From Fimbriiglobus ruber (GTDB lineage: Bacteria; Planctomycetota; Planctomycetia; Gemmatales; Gemmataceae): 64,000 bases of DNA. Under the pieces are notes generated by a model, which was not told the DNA's origin, searched no databases, and worked only from the letters and a program-made list of their open reading frames with translations. Both the position numbers and the translations under genes were made by a program. Shown piece after piece: positions 44,364-51,963 of the stretch; position 1 is the stretch's first letter, and each line of letters starts with the position of its first letter. The stretch is from contig NZ_NIDE01000003.1 of assembly GCF_002197845.1 (NCBI RefSeq), positions 248,001 to 312,000 on the forward strand. The letters are read 5' to 3'.

Positions 44364-45710
44364 TCAGGCCAGGCCGAAGCGCTTTCGTTTCCGCTGGAGG
44401 GTCGTCACGTCGATCCCGAGGGTGCGGGCGGCCGCCTCGAACGACGGGGCCCGGGCGACCACCCGCGCGATGTGTTCCCGCTCGACGTAATCCAACGAGA
44501 CGTCGTCGCCCAGGGTCGTCCCGCCGGCCGCGGCCGGGCCGGGCGCGAGGCCCAGGTCGACGGCCTGGAGTACGGCCGCCGGGGCCAGAATCACCGCCCG
44601 CTCGATCGCGTTCCGCAGTTGCCGCAGGTTCCCGGGCCACGGGTGGTCGGCGATCACCTGCTCACAGGCCGGCGAGAAGGAGAGGCCGGCCCGCCCCTGG
44701 CGGCGGCCGAAGAACGTGAGGTAGTGGCGGGCCAAAGGGAGCAAATCGTCCCGGCGGTCTCGCAACGGCGGGAGGACCAAGGTGATGACGTTCAACCGGA
44801 ATAGCAGGTCTTCCCGGAACCGGCCGGCCGCGACCTCGGCTTCCAGCGGGCGGTTCGTGGCGGCGATCAGCCGGACGTCAGATTTTCGCTCAAGAGCCTC
44901 CCCGACCCGTTCGTACTGGCGGTCGTTGAGAAACCGCAGGAGCCGTGCCTGCGCGTCGGCCGACAGGTCACCGACTTCGTCCAGGAACAGGGTGCCGCCT
45001 TCGGCCTGCTCGACCTTGCCGACGGCGTCGGCCACGGCCCCGGTGAACGACCCCTTCCGGTGTCCGAACAGGGCACTGCTCATTAACTCGTTGGACAGCA
45101 TCGGGCAGTGAACGGTCACGAACGGCCCGTCCGGCCGGCGGCTGTGCCCCCGAATCCACCGGGCGAGGACCGTCTTTCCCGTCCCGCTCTCCCCGCGCAG
45201 CAGGACCACCGCGTCGGACGCGGCCGCGCGGGCGGCCGTCTGGAGGAACGCGGTAAAGCCCGGGCTCCGCGTCTCGAACGTATTTTCGCTCTCGGTCTCG
45301 TCGAGTCGGTCGCGGAGTTCGGTGATCTGACGCTGGAGGACGTTCGCCGTCACGACGCGCCGGGCGGCCGCCCGCACCTGATCCGGCGTGAACGGTTTCG
45401 GGAGGTAATCCACCGCACCCAACTTCATCGCCTCGACGGCCGATTCGTAGCTGGCGAAGGCGGTGACGACGATGACCCCGGTACCGGGTTGCCGGCGGAG
45501 AATCTCCGGGAGCAAGGTTAAGCCGGATTCGGCCTGGAGCCACAGGTCGAGAAAGACGACATCGAACCGTCCGCGGTCCAGGGCGTCGACGGCCCCGGCC
45601 GCCGTCCCGACACCGAGAACGCGCGCCCCGTCGATCTCCAGGCAGAGGCGCAGCGATTGCCGGACGCCGGGGTCGTCATCAATGATCAGGACCGACCACG
45701 CGGCGTCCAT
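44364..45710 (-). CDS. NtrC-type sigma-54-dependent response regulator
   Basis: 448 residues. Receiver domain (1-120) with acidic pocket DDD (11-13) and phospho-acceptor Asp55 (VVFLDLWL). AAA+ domain (about 145-380): Walker A GESGTGKT (173-180), Walker B in GGTLFLDEVGDLSADAQ, and the loop that contacts sigma-54, here GSFTGA (about 218-223) in place of GAFTGA. The C-terminal Fis-type helix-turn-helix (about 405-445) ends FEAAARTLGIDVTTLQRKRKRFG. Activates sigma-54 promoters when phosphorylated by the kinase encoded next to it. Upstream 360 nt contain a repeat. Confidence 0.95.
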   Translation of the reverse strand: MDAAWSVLIIDDDPGVRQSLRLCLEIDGARVLGVGTAAGAVDALDRGRFDVVFLDLWLQAESGLTLLPEILRRQPGTGVIVVTAFASYESAVEAMKLGAVDYLPKPFTPDQVRAAARRVVTANVLQRQITELRDRLDETESENTFETRSPGFTAFLQTAARAAASDAVVLLRGESGTGKTVLARWIRGHSRRPDGPFVTVHCPMLSNELMSSALFGHRKGSFTGAVADAVGKVEQAEGGTLFLDEVGDLSADAQARLLRFLNDRQYERVGEALERKSDVRLIAATNRPLEAEVAAGRFREDLLFRLNVITLVLPPLRDRRDDLLPLARHYLTFFGRRQGRAGLSFSPACEQVIADHPWPGNLRQLRNAIERAVILAPAAVLQAVDLGLAPGPAAAGGTTLGDDVSLDYVEREHIARVVARAPSFEAAARTLGIDVTTLQRKRKRFGLA

Positions 45711-45802
45711 CGAACGGACCTGCTCCCCGGAAAGAATTCAAACAGTGCTTTGCGGCGTGAGTCAGTATAGCCCGGTCGGAATGAATGGGGCGAGTTCGCG
45801 CG

Positions 45803-45899
45803 GCCGCGCAGTTCGGGCTAAATCCGGTTCCGGCTCCGGGCTAGCATGGCGGCCGCGGCGCCAGGAGCGCGCGCCGCGAGCCCTGCATTCCCGCGCACG
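45803..45899. repeat. ~97-bp direct repeat, copy 1
   Basis: About 90% identical to 46928-47025 by eye (shared blocks GCGCAGTTCGGG, CCGGCTCCGGGCTAGC, ATGGCGGCCGCGGCGC). It keeps the reading frame of the other copy's first 18 codons (MAAAAPGARAASPAFPRT) but runs into a stop soon after. The two copies flank the gene at 46079-46729. The rest of the 45711-46078 gap shows nothing else. Confidence 0.8.
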
Positions 45900-46078
45900 A
45901 GATCACTTCCGTCACAGAGTCGTTCGAGGTCGTGATCGAGCGAGATGTGCCGGGCGTGTGGCGGGAACAAGTCGATTTTGGCCGATTTCCAGACTTACAG
46001 AACGTGAGGGCGCCGGTTCCGCTCAGTGCCAATGCCCTTCGATCAATCCTGTCCACTACGTCAGATCCGCTCGGCCGA

Positions 46079-46729
46079 TCACGACTTCTCGAGCAGTAGG
46101 TCAACGACCCAGCATCCCCGGAAATGCGGCCCGTCGCCCCGACAGTGGGCGAGGATTTCTAGGTTGTCACAGTCGGCTTCTTCGAGTGCGTCCGCCAGGA
46201 TGGGGAGGCGATCGAACGCCCGATCCTGGTAAATGCCAAAAGCGAGTGATTGAACGGTCGGCGTTAGCCACCACGAGCCTGGGCGGACGGGTCGAAACGG
46301 GTTGCCGAAGATGTCACGAAGGATTTCTGCCTGCTGTTTTTTGACGACATGCCGGAACGTCCGCGGGAGGGCACGTCGTCCCGAATCCCTGGTTTCCTTG
46401 ACCCAGAGGGTCAGTGCCAAGTGTTCTGCCGTAGTAAGCACGGTTGAACGAAACTCGTTGCCAATCACTTCATCTTCGAACCCGCTCGAGTACGGTCGTT
46501 TGATCCGCAACTCTTCACGAATACGATCCACTTCGTCTTCTGCGATCGCGCCATCAGCAATTCGTTCGCCCATCTCGATTGCGGAACGGGTTAACGGCGA
46601 CTTTGTCAAATCCCAGAATCGACGCCCCAAAGCACAAAAGAAGAGTCGAAGTTTACGGCGATCGCGACCGCGAAGAAAATTCAGCAGGGTTTCGGTGTCG
46701 TCGCAAGCCAACCACTCGGCTTCGGTCAT
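46079..46729 (-). CDS. lineage-specific MTEAEW-type protein
   Basis: 216 residues from ATG 46729 (AGGA 7 nt upstream); the longer frame to 46921 is not needed. The N terminus MTEAEWLACDD...LLNFLRGRDRRKLRLFFCALGRRFW resembles a family I recall as greatly expanded in Gemmata-like planctomycetes (recollection, not searched). Function unknown; probably soluble and helical, ending in ...LPILADALEEADCDNLEILAH. The gene lies between two ~97-bp direct repeats, as if captured or inserted as a cassette. Confidence 0.75.
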   Translation of the reverse strand: MTEAEWLACDDTETLLNFLRGRDRRKLRLFFCALGRRFWDLTKSPLTRSAIEMGERIADGAIAEDEVDRIREELRIKRPYSSGFEDEVIGNEFRSTVLTTAEHLALTLWVKETRDSGRRALPRTFRHVVKKQQAEILRDIFGNPFRPVRPGSWWLTPTVQSLAFGIYQDRAFDRLPILADALEEADCDNLEILAHCRGDGPHFRGCWVVDLLLEKS

Positions 46730-46927
46730 AACTCGTTCCTGTGGTTGGCTATTTGGAACACTCGTTGTCCTGGCAAAGCGAAGTCTTCGTCGGGCGGAAA
46801 CGGCCCTACGGCACGCGGTTCCGGACCGACGGCCGATCGCACCGTCTCTGCCCCCGAATCTGGGACACGCCATTTCTTGAGAAGTTCGCGGTATCGAGCG
46901 TTTGATGTCATTTCGCGCCATGAAGCC

Positions 46928-47025
46928 GGCCGCGCAGTTCGGGTTGCATCCGATTCCGGCTCCGGGCTAGCATGGCGGCCGCGGCGCAAGGATCGCGCGC
47001 CGCGAGCCCCGCATTCCCGCGCACG
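46928..47025. repeat. ~97-bp direct repeat, copy 2
   Basis: Partner of 45803-45899. It covers about 44 nt before and the first 18 codons of the gene starting at 46972. Either that gene's 5' end was duplicated or both copies are one dispersed repeat and the real start lies downstream. Confidence 0.8.
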
Positions 47026-47925
47026 GACGCCGTTGTGGCCGACAAACATACGCACATGATCGTCGCCGCCCTCACCCGGGCCGCGGCCGACCCGACCGGA
47101 AGCCCGCTTTACGCCGGCAAGGGCGAGGTCGGGCTCTTCCCGCCCGCCGCGGCGGCCAAACCGGCCGTCAAGCGGGCGTTCGACGACGGGTTGATCGCGG
47201 TCGTCCGCACCGAAGTTAAAGGGAAGCAGACCCGCGAGTTCTGCGCGGCGACGGACAAGGGGCTGCAATTCCTGCTCGACCAGGCCAGCCCGAAACAGAT
47301 CCTCGAAGACTTCATCCGCATTCTCGAAGAACGCGCGGTCCAGGTGACCGACCTGCTCGGCGTGGCCCGCCGCATGGCCGACGAATTGACCGGCCTGCGG
47401 GCGGCCGTTTCGGCCGTCCTCCCCCAAGTCCGCGCGACGAAGGTGTCGCTCCCTGTTTCGCCCGCGTCGACCGTCGCCTTGCCCGACACCCGGGGCTTGC
47501 CCCACGACCCGCTCCCGCCGCGGACGCCCGAACCGACATTCCCGATTTCCCCCGCTACCGGTGCCCACGCCATGAACGGCGCAGCCACGCTCGACGCTCC
47601 CGCATACGCGCCCGCCGTCATCCGCAGGGCGACCGCCGAGACGGAGGCAGACGAACTCGCCGGTGCGATCCTCGCCCGGCTCTCCGACTGGGCCGCGTCC
47701 GCCGGGGCTGCCCAGGACTGCCCCCTCCCCGAGCTTTACCGCAGTCTCACGTGCCGCGAGGCGCCGCCGACCATCGGCGCGTTCCACGACAGCCTTCGTC
47801 GACTGCACGACGAATACCGGATCTACCTGCACCCGTGGACCGGCCCGCTGTACGCCCTGCCCGAACCGACCTACGCACTACTCGCCGGGCACAACATCGC
47901 TTACTACGCGTCCGCACGAAGTTAA
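46972..47925 (+). CDS. hypothetical protein, partner of the ATPase at 48020
   Basis: 317 residues from ATG 46972, which lies within a repeat; ATG 47056 (MIVAALTRAA, 289 residues) may be the true start. The first ~80 residues read like a winged-helix or PadR-like DNA-binding fold (AVKRAFDDGLIAVVRTEVKGKQTREFC ... ATDKGLQFLLDQ), then a helical, possibly coiled-coil part (ILEDFIRILEERAVQVTDLLGVARRM) and a C-terminal domain (ELAGAILARLSDWAAS...LPELYRSLTCREAPPTIGAFHDSLRRLHDEYRIYLHPW). It precedes the ATPase by 94 nt on the same strand. No family was recognised; DNA binding is inference. Confidence 0.7.
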   Translation: MAAAAQGSRAASPAFPRTDAVVADKHTHMIVAALTRAAADPTGSPLYAGKGEVGLFPPAAAAKPAVKRAFDDGLIAVVRTEVKGKQTREFCAATDKGLQFLLDQASPKQILEDFIRILEERAVQVTDLLGVARRMADELTGLRAAVSAVLPQVRATKVSLPVSPASTVALPDTRGLPHDPLPPRTPEPTFPISPATGAHAMNGAATLDAPAYAPAVIRRATAETEADELAGAILARLSDWAASAGAAQDCPLPELYRSLTCREAPPTIGAFHDSLRRLHDEYRIYLHPWTGPLYALPEPTYALLAGHNIAYYASARS

Positions 47926-47995
47926 AAATGATCAGTGGTAAAGCAAAAAACGGATGCCGGAACTGACATCGAAATTTGCCAACTATCATTTTTAA
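47922..47995. promoter_or_regulatory. AT-rich inverted repeat between the two partner genes
   Basis: TTAAAAATGAT (47922-47932) and its exact complement ATCATTTTTAA (47985-47995), 11-bp arms with a 52-nt loop. It overlaps the stop of the upstream gene and precedes the ATPase start by 24 nt. Could be a regulator operator or an mRNA structure. Confidence 0.45.
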
Positions 47996-48019
47996 GTCTG
48001 GATTTCCAGGGAGGGGATC

Positions 48020-50437
48020 ATGACCACCGCGATTAACGACGGGCTCCTGGCGGGTACTGTCCGGGATTCGCTCAAGCGGGCGGGGAATCCGTTCCGCAAC
48101 TACTTCGCCCGCAACCCGGACGACGAGGTTTGCGCGCGGTACCACGTGCCCGAGCTGTTCGCGGCCGAACGCGACCTGCTGCACGCCATCATCGACCTGT
48201 ACCGCTACGATCCGATGACCCACTCGGAAGTCGTCCCGATCCTCGGTAACAAGGGGGCGGGCAAAACGCACTTGCTCCACTCGATCAAACACGGCACCGG
48301 CGGCCAGTGGCAACTGCTCGTCACCCCGGGCGTGTACCAGAAAGACACCGACTTCCTCGAATACCTGCTCTTCCAGATCATCGACACGCTCTTGGGCGGC
48401 GGCAAGCAGAAGGGCTCGCGGCCGCTCGACTACGTCGGCGACCTGCTCGTCCGCCGGCAACTCGCGGTCGCGCTCCACGACCTGTCGGCCGACGACAAGG
48501 TTGAGCTGTTCCCGCCGCCGGGGTTCGGCCGGTGGGCCCGGCGGCTCGGGTTGGGGACCACGCAGGCCGGCGAGCGGGCCGAGTGGCTGGCCGAAAACCT
48601 GTCGGCGAACGGCACCTTCGGCCGCGTCCCGATGCCGCTCGACCACGTCCTCCGCGAAGCCGGGCTGCCGCCCGAACGGGCGTGCGAACTGCTGGCCGCC
48701 CACGCCCAGAAGACCGAGCCGCACAACGCGGCCGGGCTCATGCGCCGACAGATCTACCAGGGCTTCGCCCGCGCCGTCCTGCTCAAGAACGAGGGCGACC
48801 TGGCGAACTTCCTGACCTACGGGTTCGCGGAACTCGACTTCCAGGTCCGCCCGGCCCGCCAGGATCTGGTCCTCGCGCTGCTCAAGGTGCTGACCGACGT
48901 CTTCCGCGGGCTCAAGATCCCGGTCGTCGTTGCTTTCGACCAACTCGAAGACCTGCTCCTCGCCCGGCGGAGCGACGACGCGCACAAGATCGCGGAGGCG
49001 TTCTTCGCCGGGATCGTCCAGGGCATGCACCAGATCGACGGGCTCTGCTTCCTGGTCTTCGCCGAACGGGGCCTTTGGAACCGCTTCGTCCCGTCACTCG
49101 ACGGGTACATTCAGGACCGGTTGAACAACCCGGTCCACGTACCGCGGCTCGGGACGGTCAAGGCGATCCGCCTGGAAGCCCCGGCGCCCGACCTCGTCCG
49201 CCGGGTCGTCGAAGCCCGCCTGCGGCCGGTGCTGGACGAAGTCGCGGGCGACACGCCGCTCGACGATATTTTCCCGTTCGCCGACGATCAGGTCATGCGG
49301 ATCGCGAAGACCGAGCCGACCCTGCGGGACATGCTCCAGCAGTTCCGCCACCTGTTCGATCACCTCGTTTACGACGAGGCCCCGCGGCCCGCGGCTCCGG
49401 GCGTCGCAAACCGGCTGGTCGAACTCGGCGAGCCGGCGTTCACCGCTCCCGTTGCCCCGGCGAACACGTTCCCGGATGCGTTTACGCCGAACGATAAACA
49501 GAACCGGATTAACTCGCTGCTCGGCAAGGAACACGAAGCCCAGGTCCGGTTCAAGTCGGTAACAGTGGTCGAACACCCGGCTAACGAAGTACCGGCCCCG
49601 ACCCCGCCGGCGATCCCCACGCCTACCGCGCAGGCCCTCCCCCAAGTCGTTCAGCGCCCCGCGGCCCCCGCGCCCGCTCCGCAACCGCAACCCCAGCCGG
49701 AATCGGCGGCCGCGGGGGTGCCGCCCGCCAGTTCCTTTCCGCCCGTGGCCGAACTCCGGGCGCCCGCCCCTGTGGTGACGACCGCGCCGCCGGCGGCCGG
49801 GTCGGTGCTGTCCTTCGACGCCCTCGCCGACCTGTGGGACCAGGAATTCCGGTCCGCCAGGCGAAAGATCGAGCCGGACGGGGCTCTCACGGGTGCCACC
49901 CGCGAACTCCAGGCCGCCCTCGGCACGTTCCTCACGACGTGTCACGAACACGGCGTCAAAGTCGGCCCGTGGCGGCTCCAGCACGTCGTCCCCGAATGGC
50001 CGTTCGGCGACCACCCGACGTATGGCGCGGTCGCCCTCGCCCACTGGGCCTGCAAGGACGGCCAACCGTGGCGGGTCGCGGTCGGGCTGTTCCTGGCCCG
50101 CGGGGCGGGCAAGCCGAAAGACCTGGAAGTGAAACTCGCGGTGATGGACATCGCCCCGCAGGTGGTCGACCACCTCATCCTGCTCCGCCCGGAAGACGAC
50201 CTGATCATGACGGGCAAGAGCAAGACCCTGTGGCAGGACGCCGAGCGCCGCGGTCAGCACGCGCGGCTGGAAGCCGTCGCCCTCGATGGGTACGCCCAAC
50301 TGTACAGTTTCCCGCGGTGGCTGGCGGCCGTCCGCGAGTCGTTGCCCGAGGGCGCCCCGCTGCCGAACCTGGCCGACCTGATCCAGGAAAAGGCTGAAAA
50401 GTTGCTCGAACAGGTCTGCCTGCCGATTCAGGGATAA
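48020..50437 (+). CDS. large P-loop ATPase with unassigned C-terminal domain
   Basis: 805 residues, strong ribosome site GGGAGGGG 4-10 nt before the ATG. Residues about 25-455 form an ORC/TniB-like or STAND-like AAA module: FRNYFARNPDDEV...FAAERDLLHAIIDLY, Walker A GNKGAGKT (76-83), Walker B VVVAFDQLEDLL (Asp307) and a C-lid with PTLRDMLQQFRHLFDH. A Pro/Ala-rich linker (about 455-590) leads to a 210-residue C-terminal domain (FDALADLWDQEFRSAR...VVPEWPFGDHPTYGAV...LEVKLAVMDIAPQVVDHL...LLRPEDDLIM) that I could not assign. Followed by a 53-bp perfect palindrome. Paired with the gene at 46972. Confidence 0.82.
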   Translation: MTTAINDGLLAGTVRDSLKRAGNPFRNYFARNPDDEVCARYHVPELFAAERDLLHAIIDLYRYDPMTHSEVVPILGNKGAGKTHLLHSIKHGTGGQWQLLVTPGVYQKDTDFLEYLLFQIIDTLLGGGKQKGSRPLDYVGDLLVRRQLAVALHDLSADDKVELFPPPGFGRWARRLGLGTTQAGERAEWLAENLSANGTFGRVPMPLDHVLREAGLPPERACELLAAHAQKTEPHNAAGLMRRQIYQGFARAVLLKNEGDLANFLTYGFAELDFQVRPARQDLVLALLKVLTDVFRGLKIPVVVAFDQLEDLLLARRSDDAHKIAEAFFAGIVQGMHQIDGLCFLVFAERGLWNRFVPSLDGYIQDRLNNPVHVPRLGTVKAIRLEAPAPDLVRRVVEARLRPVLDEVAGDTPLDDIFPFADDQVMRIAKTEPTLRDMLQQFRHLFDHLVYDEAPRPAAPGVANRLVELGEPAFTAPVAPANTFPDAFTPNDKQNRINSLLGKEHEAQVRFKSVTVVEHPANEVPAPTPPAIPTPTAQALPQVVQRPAAPAPAPQPQPQPESAAAGVPPASSFPPVAELRAPAPVVTTAPPAAGSVLSFDALADLWDQEFRSARRKIEPDGALTGATRELQAALGTFLTTCHEHGVKVGPWRLQHVVPEWPFGDHPTYGAVALAHWACKDGQPWRVAVGLFLARGAGKPKDLEVKLAVMDIAPQVVDHLILLRPEDDLIMTGKSKTLWQDAERRGQHARLEAVALDGYAQLYSFPRWLAAVRESLPEGAPLPNLADLIQEKAEKLLEQVCLPIQG

Positions 50438-50440
50438 ATT

Positions 50441-50571
50441 CAGAAAAGAGATTAGCCACAGAGGTCACAGAGGCCACAGAGAGAATACAGAGAATCATTC
50501 CAAGGCAACCCGTTCGTTTCTCTGTATTCTCTCTGTGGCCTCTGTGACCTCTGTGGCTAATCTCTTTTCTG
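50441..50571. repeat. 53-bp perfect intergenic palindrome
   Basis: Arms 50441-50493 and 50519-50571 are exact reverse complements of 53 nt with a 25-nt loop. The arms carry nested repeats (TTAGCCACAGAGGTCACAGAG). It begins 4 nt after the ATPase stop and ends 8 nt before folC. It can act as a strong bidirectional terminator; same class as the arms at 13834-14463. Confidence 0.92.
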
Positions 50572-50578
50572 ATTCCGG

Positions 50579-51955
50579 ATGCTTGTTGGTTCCGAGATGA
50601 CTTACGACGAGGCGATTGCCTTCTGGTACGAGCGGATCAATTTCGAGGTCCGCTCGGCGGGTCCGGGGGACTTGAAGCTCGAGCGCATGCGGGCCCTGCT
50701 TCGGCTCGTCGGCGACCCGCACGAGCGGTTCCGCGTCGTCCACGTGACCGGGACCAAGGGGAAGGGCTCGACCTGTGCGATGGTCGCCACGTCGCTCCGG
50801 GCGGCCGGGTATCGGGTCGGCTTGTTCACGTCCCCGCACCTCGTCCACGTCGAGGAGCGGATGCGGGTTAACGACACCCCGATCACCCGCGACGAACTCG
50901 CCGCCCGAATGGCCCAGATCGCGCCGGCGGTCCGCGCCCTCGAAGCCGGCCCGTGGCCGCCGCCGACGTTTTTCGAGATCAGCACTGCCCTCGGGTTTCT
51001 GCACTTCGTCAGCCGCCGGGTCGATTTCGCGGTGGTCGAGGTCGGCCTCGGTGGGCGGTTCGATTCCACGAACGTCTGCCATCCGCTTGTGTCCGTCATC
51101 ACCTCGATCGGCTTCGACCACACGGCACAACTCGGCTCCACCCTCGAAGCGATCGCGTACCAGAAAGCCGGCATCATCAAACGCCGGGTTCCGGTCGTGG
51201 TCGGCGTCACGCAACCCGGGCCGCGCGCCGTCATCGAGCATGTGGCCGACGAAACTGGCAGTCGTATGGTGCAGTTGGGCCGCGATTTCCAATACGAGTA
51301 CAAACCGGGACCAGTCATCGATGGGCAAGAGCCACGAGGGCTGGGGGCTGTTCGCGTTTCCCAGGAGGGCCGTGATGGTCCGACTTACGAACTCGGTCTG
51401 TTGGGCGAACACCAGGCCGCCAACGCGGCTGTTGCCGTCGCCACGCTCGAAGAACTCCGCCGGGAGGGCGTGCCGATTCCCGATACCGCCATCGCCCGCG
51501 GCCTGCGTGACGTGAAGTGGCCGGCACGGATCGAATTGGTCTGTGCGCGGCCGGTCGTAATCCTCGACTCGGCCCACAACGTCCCCTCGGCCGAAGCGCT
51601 GGTCGCCACACTTAGACAGTCGGTGCCCGTCCCGGGCCGCAAGGTGGTCGTGTTCGCGGTCTCGTCGGACAAGCAGTTCGCGGACATCCTGCGCCTTCTC
51701 GGCGGCTATTTCGACCACTTTTACCTGACGCGGTACGGCAACAACCCGCGGTGCGTCGCGCCGGAGCAGCTCGTCTCCACCCTGCAAGCCGTCGCGCCGG
51801 GGCGGTCCGCCAGTGTACATCCGACGGCCCACGAAGCCTGGCACGCGGCTCGAAGTGCCGCGGGGCCGGACGACCTGGTCTGTGTGACCGGCTCGGTCTT
51901 CCTCGCCGGGGAGTTGCAAGACGCCGTGCGGGAAAGCCAGCCGGCCGGGCGGTAA
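50579..51955 (+). CDS. folC: bifunctional folylpolyglutamate/dihydrofolate synthase
   Basis: 458 residues from ATG 50579; ATG 50597 (MTYDEAIAFWYE) is equally possible. Adds glutamate to folates (and, in many bacteria, makes dihydrofolate). The Mur-ligase P-loop GTKGKGST lies at about 58-65, followed by FTSPHLVHVEERMRVN, VEVGLGGRFDSTN, QKAGIIK (lysine likely for the activating carbamate) and ARPVVILDSAHNVPSAEAL of the C-terminal domain. Cytoplasmic. The start lies right behind a 53-bp palindrome, so it probably has its own promoter inside or just before that repeat. Confidence 0.95.
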   Translation: MLVGSEMTYDEAIAFWYERINFEVRSAGPGDLKLERMRALLRLVGDPHERFRVVHVTGTKGKGSTCAMVATSLRAAGYRVGLFTSPHLVHVEERMRVNDTPITRDELAARMAQIAPAVRALEAGPWPPPTFFEISTALGFLHFVSRRVDFAVVEVGLGGRFDSTNVCHPLVSVITSIGFDHTAQLGSTLEAIAYQKAGIIKRRVPVVVGVTQPGPRAVIEHVADETGSRMVQLGRDFQYEYKPGPVIDGQEPRGLGAVRVSQEGRDGPTYELGLLGEHQAANAAVAVATLEELRREGVPIPDTAIARGLRDVKWPARIELVCARPVVILDSAHNVPSAEALVATLRQSVPVPGRKVVVFAVSSDKQFADILRLLGGYFDHFYLTRYGNNPRCVAPEQLVSTLQAVAPGRSASVHPTAHEAWHAARSAAGPDDLVCVTGSVFLAGELQDAVRESQPAGR

Positions 51956-51963
51956 CGTGGCAA

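Noticed and set aside
49369-49620. Short minus-strand frames in the ATPase gene
   Set aside because: They lie entirely within the strong coding frame of the ATPase and show no start signals.
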